From Polynucleobacter corsicus (lineage in GTDB: Bacteria; Pseudomonadota; Gammaproteobacteria; Burkholderiales; Burkholderiaceae): 64,000 bases of DNA. Shown one piece after another: positions 58,200 to 64,000 of the stretch; position 1 is the stretch's first letter; every line of letters starts with the position of its first letter. The translations under genes were made by a program, and so were the position numbers. The stretch is from contig NZ_CP061314.1 of assembly GCF_018688255.1 (NCBI RefSeq), positions 1,302,001 to 1,366,000 of the forward strand, written 5' to 3'. The notes under the pieces were generated by a model. The model did no database searches. It saw only the letters and a program-made list of their open reading frames with translations, and was not told the origin of the DNA.

Positions 58200-60095
58200 T
58201 TATACGTGCCTCAGGGCTTTGGCTATTTTATTACGCCCCAATGAGGTTTTTGGAATACCAGGCATATCAAACCACTGATGGGTTTCTTCCTCAAAGCCTA
58301 CACCGTGCATAAAGTTATAGATCGCTTTTTTGAGGCCAAGACCAAGATGGTCATGATCTATACCCGTGGGGTCGATAAAGGCGACATCATTCTTAGCAAA
58401 GCTAATCGGGGGTAATGGCACCAGTTCGATGCCATAAGCCGCCGGATCAAGACCTACCGGGGAGTGGACTGTGCAAGTAAATCGATGGAAAAAGCCACTC
58501 TGAATACAGCCATTCTCAAAGAGTTGACGAACATATTCAAGAGAGTCGACGGTTTCTTGAACGGTTTGGGTTGGGAAACCATACATCAGATAAGCATGCA
58601 CCAAAATACCTGCATCTGAAAAGCCTTTTGTCACTTGCGCCACTTGCTCTACAGAGACGCCTTTTTTCATGAGATCAAGAAGTCTGTCAGAGGCCACTTC
58701 TAGGCCACCAGACATCGCAATACAACCACTTTGCGCCAACAACTCAGATAGCTCTGGAGTAAAAGTCTTTTCAAAACGAATATTGCCCCACCAAGAAATC
58801 ACCACCTTGCGCCGAATGAGTTCTTCAGCAAGAGCTTTTAAGATCTTCGGTGGCGCAGCCTCATCTACAAAATGAAATCCCGTCTGACCAGTCTCCGCAA
58901 CAATCGCTTCGATACGATCAACCAATAGACTTGCTGAAGCGGTTTCATAACGAGAAATGTAATCTAGGCTGACATCGCAAAAGCTACATTTTTTCCAATA
59001 GCAGCCATGCGCAACCGTGAGCTTATTCCAGCGCCCATCACTCCAGAGGCGATGCATGGGGTTGAGCATATCTAGCAAAGATAAGTAGGAATTGAGTGGC
59101 AGACCATCCCATGTGGCAGTCCCCACCTCTTCAAAAGGAACATCAGGCTCTTGCCAGTTGATGTAACGCACTTCATTACCAGTAGTTCGGATAAAGGTAC
59201 GAACCAATCTTTCCGCAGAGCGCTTGCCATTTAAATGCTCTAAGAGAGCAAGTAAAGGTCGCTCACCAGAATCTAGGGTGATGTAATCGACAAAGTCAAA
59301 TAGACGTGGGTCGGTGAGTTCACGTAGCTCAGTATTCACGTAGCCACCACCAAGACCAATTTTGATGCTGGGGTAATGTTGTTTGATGGTTTGCGCAATT
59401 CGTAGTGCGGCATACATTGCCCCGGGGAATGGCACTGACAAGAGCACCAAAGTGGGCTGATGCTTTTCGATGGAAGACTTTGTAAGTTCCTGTAAATGCA
59501 AATCCATTAATGTAGGACTTGCCGCCAAGGCATCCGCCAAGGGAGTAAAGGTAGGCTGACTACCTGCCAAGGCTTCTGCATAACGAACAAACTCAAAACG
59601 CTCATCCACTGCATCACGCAGGACATCAGATAAGTCATTGAGATAGAGGGTAGCCAAATGTCGTGCTCGATCCTGAGAGCCCAATGCGCCAAAAGCCCAT
59701 GCTAAAGAATCACCACCCTCCTCTTCTTCATAAGAATCTAAGGATTCAAATCGTGGACCTTCAGGCAACAAAGTTCGACTGTTGATGCGATGAGCCAGAG
59801 TGCTATCGCGCCCCTGTAAAAATGCAATTGCTAAGGCGATAGTGCTTTGGTAATCCGCAAAGTAATCTAAAAAGAAATTGACACTGGCACTACGATTTTC
59901 TTCGGGAAGTTTCAAGGCTTGATCTTGAATCTCCAGCAAACCTTGCGGCGTAAAGAAGCCAAGAACTAAAGCTAGAGCCAAATCTTCTTGAACGGCCTCA
60001 AAACCACGTGAACGCAAAAAGCCAGTGAGATAAGCCGTGGATGGATACGGGGTATTGAGCTGCGTCATCGGCGGAATAAGACTCAGGATCTTCAT
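58200..60095 (-). CDS. B12-binding-domain radical SAM protein
   Basis: A 631-residue protein with a cobalamin-binding-like N-terminal half (about residues 190-310, SVPFPGAMYAALRIAQ and GLGGGYVNTEL) followed by a radical SAM domain with cluster motif HGCYWKKCSFCDVS (about residue 360, CxxxxxCxxC spacing, Cys at YWKKC and SFC). GFHFVDEAAPP and MYGFPTQTVQET belong to the SAM domain. It overlaps the DUF455 gene by 4 bases. The substrate is unknown. Confidence 0.85.
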   Translation of the reverse strand: MKILSLIPPMTQLNTPYPSTAYLTGFLRSRGFEAVQEDLALALVLGFFTPQGLLEIQDQALKLPEENRSASVNFFLDYFADYQSTIALAIAFLQGRDSTLAHRINSRTLLPEGPRFESLDSYEEEEGGDSLAWAFGALGSQDRARHLATLYLNDLSDVLRDAVDERFEFVRYAEALAGSQPTFTPLADALAASPTLMDLHLQELTKSSIEKHQPTLVLLSVPFPGAMYAALRIAQTIKQHYPSIKIGLGGGYVNTELRELTDPRLFDFVDYITLDSGERPLLALLEHLNGKRSAERLVRTFIRTTGNEVRYINWQEPDVPFEEVGTATWDGLPLNSYLSLLDMLNPMHRLWSDGRWNKLTVAHGCYWKKCSFCDVSLDYISRYETASASLLVDRIEAIVAETGQTGFHFVDEAAPPKILKALAEELIRRKVVISWWGNIRFEKTFTPELSELLAQSGCIAMSGGLEVASDRLLDLMKKGVSVEQVAQVTKGFSDAGILVHAYLMYGFPTQTVQETVDSLEYVRQLFENGCIQSGFFHRFTCTVHSPVGLDPAAYGIELVPLPPISFAKNDVAFIDPTGIDHDHLGLGLKKAIYNFMHGVGFEEETHQWFDMPGIPKTSLGRNKIAKALRHV

Positions 60096-60955
60096 GCTGC
60101 TTGCGTCCGCTTCTCACTAAGCAATTCCAACAACTCTAATTCCTCAGAGCTAAAGCCAGCTTGCTCACGTGCCTCAAAATTAAACGGCCCCCTCAAAGTA
60201 GGTGCACGGTATTTCTCGGCCAATTCTCGATAAGTCGCAATCGGGGATACGTTCTCATTAGCGCACAAGAAATTAAACCAACGATTGCCCACTAGAACAT
60301 GGCCGATTTCATCATGAAGAATTATTTCAAGAATCTCTACAGCGCGCTCATCTTGTATTTGCTTGAATCGATCCCGAATCTCTGGAACTGCATCTAGCCC
60401 TCTTGCCTCCATGGTTCTAGGAACTAAAGCCATGCGAGCAATCACTGAATCTGAAGTTCTTTCCACCATCTCCCACAGACTATTGTGGGCTGGGAAATCA
60501 CCATAGCTATATCCAAAGGACTGTAAATGGGCATTGATTAAGCTGAAATGGTATGACTCTTCCTTGGCGACTTTTAGCCAGTCCTCGTAATAGGCTTGAG
60601 GCATATTTGGAAAACGCCAAATTGCATCTAAGGCGAGATTCATGGCATTAAATTCAATATGCGCCAGGGAGTGCCAAAGAATAGCCCTGCCTTGCACCGT
60701 ATCCATTTTTCTCTTAGGAACAAACTTGGGTGCCACTAGCTCTGGTTTGGCTGGTCGACCAGGAAGTTCGATACTCTCACTATCGAAGTTTGCAGAAAGA
60801 CTTAAAGTAACGCGTCCCGCTTGATGCTCATCGAACAAGTTGAATAACTGGCTAACCTTAGAGTGAACATCGGTATTTGCCAGTATTGCGAGGGCAGTTT
60901 CTCGTAACTCAAGCATGGGCTTGGGCAAAGGCAGACTTACGCTGCCTATTCCCAC
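60092..60955 (-). CDS. DUF455 ferritin-like protein
   Basis: About 287 residues (274 from the ATG at 60916) of the ferritin-like DUF455 family, related to MiaE-type di-iron proteins. Likely ligands are in AHIEFNAMNLALD, EESYHFSLIN, the RTMEARGLDA segment and HDEIGHVLVGNRWF. The frame opens with GTG at 60955 overlapping the guaA end; ATG 60916 is an alternative. The radical SAM gene follows. The function is unknown. Confidence 0.82.
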   Translation of the reverse strand: MGIGSVSLPLPKPMLELRETALAILANTDVHSKVSQLFNLFDEHQAGRVTLSLSANFDSESIELPGRPAKPELVAPKFVPKRKMDTVQGRAILWHSLAHIEFNAMNLALDAIWRFPNMPQAYYEDWLKVAKEESYHFSLINAHLQSFGYSYGDFPAHNSLWEMVERTSDSVIARMALVPRTMEARGLDAVPEIRDRFKQIQDERAVEILEIILHDEIGHVLVGNRWFNFLCANENVSPIATYRELAEKYRAPTLRGPFNFEAREQAGFSSEELELLELLSEKRTQAA

Positions 60956-62553
60956 TCAATGGTGGCCGGTGGTTTTCCACTGATATCGTAGACCACGCGA
61001 TTAATGCCGCGCACTTCATTGATGATACGGTTCGATACTTTGCCTAGCAAATCATGAGGCAAGTGCGCCCAATGCGCAGTCATAAAGTCTTGTGTTTGCA
61101 CTGCTCTGAGAGCAACAACGTATTCATAGGTTCTACCATCACCCATCACGCCCACAGACTTTACTGGCAAGAACACAGCAAAGGCTTGGCTGGTAAGGTC
61201 ATACCAAGATTTTTGACTAGCTTCATCAATCGTATTACGCAGTTCCTCAATGAAGATAGCATCAGCACGTTGTAGTAAGTCGGCAAATTCCGATTTGACT
61301 TCACCTAAGATACGCACACCAAGACCAGGCCCTGGGAAAGGATGGCGATAGACCATCTCACGTGGCAAACCTAAAGCAACGCCAAGTTCACGCACTTCGT
61401 CTTTGAACAATTCACGTAATGGCTCAAGTAACTTGAGATGCATGTCTTCTGGTAAGCCACCCACATTGTGATGGCTCTTAATCGTATGCGCGCCCTTCTT
61501 ACCTTTACCGGCAGACTCAATCACGTCTGGATAAATAGTTCCTTGAGCAAGCCACTTGGCATTGGCAATCTTCCCGGACTCAGTTTGGAAAATCTCTACG
61601 AATTCTTTACCGATAATTTTGCGCTTGGCTTCTGGATCTGCAACACCGGCAAGCTCAGACATAAACTTCTCTTTGGCATCAACCCGAATTACTTTAACAC
61701 CGAGGTTGCGGGCAAACATCTCCATCACCATGTCGCCTTCGTTTAAACGAAGTAGGCCATGATCAACAAACACACAAGTGAGTTGCTCACCAATCGCACG
61801 ATGAATTAATGCAGCCGCGACACTAGAGTCAACACCGCCAGATAAACCGAGAATCACTTCCTCATCGCCAACTTGCTTGCGAATATGCGCAACCGCTTCG
61901 CTGATGTAGTCACCCATCACCCAGTCCGGTTTGCAGCCACAGATCTCATGCACAAAGCGGCCCAAGATGGCCTCGCCTTGTAATGTATGCGTTACTTCAG
62001 GATGGAATTGGAATGCATAAAAACGGCGCTGTTCATCAGCCATACCAGCGATAGGGCAGGACTCTGTTGAAGCCATGAGCTTAAAAGCTGGTGGCATTGT
62101 TGTTACAGAGTCACCATGACTCATCCATACCTTCAGAATGCCATGGCCTTCACTGGTAGAAAAGTCTTGGATGCCTTTAAGTAAATTGGTATGGCCATGG
62201 GCACGCACTTCGGAGTAACCAAACTCACGGGCTTTACCCAAGGACTCGGCAGAAGCAACGGCACCACCTAATTGGGTTGCCATAGTTTGCATGCCGTAGC
62301 AAATACCTAAAACGGGAACGCCGAGTTCAAAGACGATTTGCGGTGCACGAGGACCGCCCTCTTGCGTTACAGAACTGGGTCCACCAGAAAGAATGATGCC
62401 TTTGCCACCCTGCTCTTGAATGAACTTGCGAATGAATTCTGGATCACAATCGTAGGGATGGATTTCCGAATAGACACGCGCATCACGCACGCGCCGGGCA
62501 ATCAATTGGGTGACTTGTGAACCAAAGTCAAGAATCAGTATTTTGTCGTGCAC
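60946..62553 (-). CDS. guaA: GMP synthase (glutamine-hydrolysing)
   Basis: Amination of XMP to GMP. The 535 residues contain the class I amidotransferase triad region (GICYGMQTMA with the Cys, and FHPEVTHT) and the ATP-pyrophosphatase P-loop LGLSGGVDSSVAAAL, then the C-terminal dimerisation domain ending GKPPATIEWE. guaB lies upstream by 36 bases on the same strand, so both are one purine operon. Confidence 0.97.
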   Translation of the reverse strand: MHDKILILDFGSQVTQLIARRVRDARVYSEIHPYDCDPEFIRKFIQEQGGKGIILSGGPSSVTQEGGPRAPQIVFELGVPVLGICYGMQTMATQLGGAVASAESLGKAREFGYSEVRAHGHTNLLKGIQDFSTSEGHGILKVWMSHGDSVTTMPPAFKLMASTESCPIAGMADEQRRFYAFQFHPEVTHTLQGEAILGRFVHEICGCKPDWVMGDYISEAVAHIRKQVGDEEVILGLSGGVDSSVAAALIHRAIGEQLTCVFVDHGLLRLNEGDMVMEMFARNLGVKVIRVDAKEKFMSELAGVADPEAKRKIIGKEFVEIFQTESGKIANAKWLAQGTIYPDVIESAGKGKKGAHTIKSHHNVGGLPEDMHLKLLEPLRELFKDEVRELGVALGLPREMVYRHPFPGPGLGVRILGEVKSEFADLLQRADAIFIEELRNTIDEASQKSWYDLTSQAFAVFLPVKSVGVMGDGRTYEYVVALRAVQTQDFMTAHWAHLPHDLLGKVSNRIINEVRGINRVVYDISGKPPATIEWE

Positions 62554-62589
62554 GAAAGGATTACCTTAAATTCAGCCTGCTTTTACTTC

Positions 62590-64000
62590 TTAATCAATAT
62601 GGTAATTTGGCGCTTCCTTGGTGATCTTCACATCATGAACGTGTGACTCGCGCACACCCGCTGAAGTGATTTCCACAAAATTCGCTTTCTCATGAAGTTC
62701 ATCAATCGTCTTGCATCCAAGATAGCCCATTGAAGAACGAATACCACCAGTCAGTTGATGCAAGATGGCAAGGACGCTACCTTTGTAAGGCACTTGACCT
62801 TCAATACCCTCTGGTACCAACTTCTCAGCATTCGCTGCACTGATGTCACTTTGGAAGTAACGATCTGCAGAGCCATCTGCCATTGCGCCCAAAGAACCCA
62901 TGCCACGATAACTCTTATATGAACGGCCTTGATAGAGGAACACTTCACCAGGAGCTTCTTCAGTACCAGCGAACATACCGCCCATCATGACCGAGCTTGC
63001 ACCAGCAGCCAGGGCTTTAGCAACGTCACCGGAGTAACGCACGCCACCGTCGGCAATTAACGGAATACCTGTACCTTTAAGTGCGGCAGCTACATTCACA
63101 ATGGCGCTAATCTGAGGCACACCTACACCCGCAACAATCCGGGTAGTGCAAATAGAGCCAGGGCCAATACCCACTTTCACACCATCAGCGCCATGATCAG
63201 CCAATGCTTTAGCGGCTTCGCCTGTGGCAATGTTTCCACCGATCACTTGTACGTGAGGATAGTTTTTCTTAACCCACTTCACGCGATCTAAGACACCTTG
63301 GCTATGACCATGTGCGGTATCCACCACAATGACATCGACACCTGCACGAACTAAGAGCTCAATACGCTCATCGTTATCAGGGCCAACGCCAACAGCAGCA
63401 CCAACACGCAACTTACCTTCGCTATCTTTACAAGCATTTGGATGCTCGGTCGCCTTCAAGATATCTTTAACGGTGATCAGACCACGTAATTCAAACTTAT
63501 CGTTGACTACCAGTACGCGCTCTAAGCGATGCTGACTCATCAAGCGCTTCGCCTCTTCTAGCGAGCAACCCTCTTTAACTGTAATCAAGCGCTCGCGTGG
63601 AGTCATCTTCGATTTCACGAGCGCATCTAAGTCTTCCTCAAAGCGCAAGTCGCGGTTGGTAATAATGCCCACCACTTCTTTGCCAGTGAGCACTGGAAAT
63701 CCGGAGAAACCATGCTCACGAGAAAGTTGAATGACTTGGCGCAGCGTGGCATGTGGATCTACCGTAATAGGATCGCGCAAAATGCCAGATTCGTAACGTT
63801 TGACCTTAGCCACTTCCCTAGCCTGTTCAGCAGGCTTGAGATTTTTATGAACAATACCAATACCACCCTCACTAGCCATGGCAATTGCCAAGCGGCCTTC
63901 AGTGACGGTATCCATCGCTGCGGATACCAACGGTGTATTGAGTGAAATTTCTCGAGTTAACTTACTTGCCAAGCTGGCATCTCGAGGGAGTACCGAAGAA
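62590..64000 (-). CDS. guaB: Inosine-5'-monophosphate dehydrogenase (5' end outside window)
   Basis: Oxidises IMP to XMP. The frame is open to the window edge at 64000 (SSVLPRDASLASKLTR reads on before the apparent TTG at 63972), so the true start lies outside; about 20 N-terminal residues are missing. It has the Bateman (CBS) pair in the middle (about residues 75-195), the catalytic loop GPGSICTTRIVAGVG with the Cys, and the flap region YRGMGSLGAM. Normal length apart from the cut. Confidence 0.97.
   Translation of the reverse strand, partial: SSVLPRDASLASKLTREISLNTPLVSAAMDTVTEGRLAIAMASEGGIGIVHKNLKPAEQAREVAKVKRYESGILRDPITVDPHATLRQVIQLSREHGFSGFPVLTGKEVVGIITNRDLRFEEDLDALVKSKMTPRERLITVKEGCSLEEAKRLMSQHRLERVLVVNDKFELRGLITVKDILKATEHPNACKDSEGKLRVGAAVGVGPDNDERIELLVRAGVDVIVVDTAHGHSQGVLDRVKWVKKNYPHVQVIGGNIATGEAAKALADHGADGVKVGIGPGSICTTRIVAGVGVPQISAIVNVAAALKGTGIPLIADGGVRYSGDVAKALAAGASSVMMGGMFAGTEEAPGEVFLYQGRSYKSYRGMGSLGAMADGSADRYFQSDISAANAEKLVPEGIEGQVPYKGSVLAILHQLTGGIRSSMGYLGCKTIDELHEKANFVEITSAGVRESHVHDVKITKEAPNYHID

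Noticed and set aside
1..64000. tRNA genes, rRNA genes, insertion sequences, CRISPR arrays
   Set aside because: No transposase-like reading frames, no regular repeat-spacer pattern and no recognisable cloverleaf region were seen by eye; no computational scan was possible.

Overview
The window carries a complete photosynthesis gene cluster (PGC) of a purple, aerobic anoxygenic phototrophic bacterium, with ordinary housekeeping genes on both sides. Moderate GC content, the acsF-puhE and crtA-crtD-crtC arrangement, a tetraheme PufC and the queE/queD/tadA and guaA/guaB flank point to Betaproteobacteria, Burkholderiales. A Polynucleobacter-like freshwater bacterioplankton is my best guess; this is inference from gene content and base composition, not a database match.

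Layout. 1-1677: end of a membrane protein gene, rlmJ, a PsiE-family gene and an ArsR-type regulator. 1728-12288 (minus): hemE, a B12-binding (SCHIC/PpaA-like) regulator, bciB, dxs, hemA, tspO, bchP, a PucC-type transporter and bchG. 12403-27673 (minus): ispH, puhE, acsF, orf117, puhC, puhB, puhA, lhaA, bchM, bchL, bchH, bchB, bchN, bchF. 27873-33249 (plus): aerR, ppsR, crtA, crtD, crtC. 33246-44592 (minus): crtB, crtI, pufC, pufM, pufL, pufA, a 73-residue membrane ORF, pufB, bchZ, bchY, bchX, bchC. Then crtF and crtE (minus), bchO and a tiny ORF (plus), bchD and bchI (minus). 50966-64000: an ABC exporter, a BLUF photoreceptor, a SOUL protein, ldcA, tadA, queD, queE, two lipoprotein paralogues, a radical SAM protein, a DUF455 protein, guaA and the 3' part of guaB.

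How it works together. HemA and HemE supply tetrapyrrole; BchIDH with BchM, AcsF, BchLNB, BciB, BchXYZ, BchF, BchC, BchG and BchP make phytylated bacteriochlorophyll a. Dxs, IspH and CrtE supply isoprenoid; CrtB, CrtI, CrtC, CrtD, CrtF and CrtA make spheroidene/spheroidenone-type carotenoids. PufLMC and PuhA form the reaction centre, PufBA the LH1 antenna, and LhaA, PuhB, PuhC and PuhE assemble them. No LH2 (puc) genes and no oxygen-independent cyclase (bchE) are present in the window, so the cyclase encoded here needs oxygen.

Regulation. PpsR and AerR are encoded in the centre, and five exact TGT-N12-ACA palindromes lie upstream of bchG, aerR/bchF, pufB, bchC and crtE/bchO, with near matches before bchF and bchI. 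A second B12-binding regulator and a stand-alone BLUF protein at the cluster edges together contain the two domains found fused in AppA of Rhodobacter sphaeroides. The most unusual structural feature is the small membrane protein gene between pufB and pufA. No intergenic stretch exceeds about 260 bases. I found no tRNA or rRNA genes, CRISPR arrays or insertion sequences.
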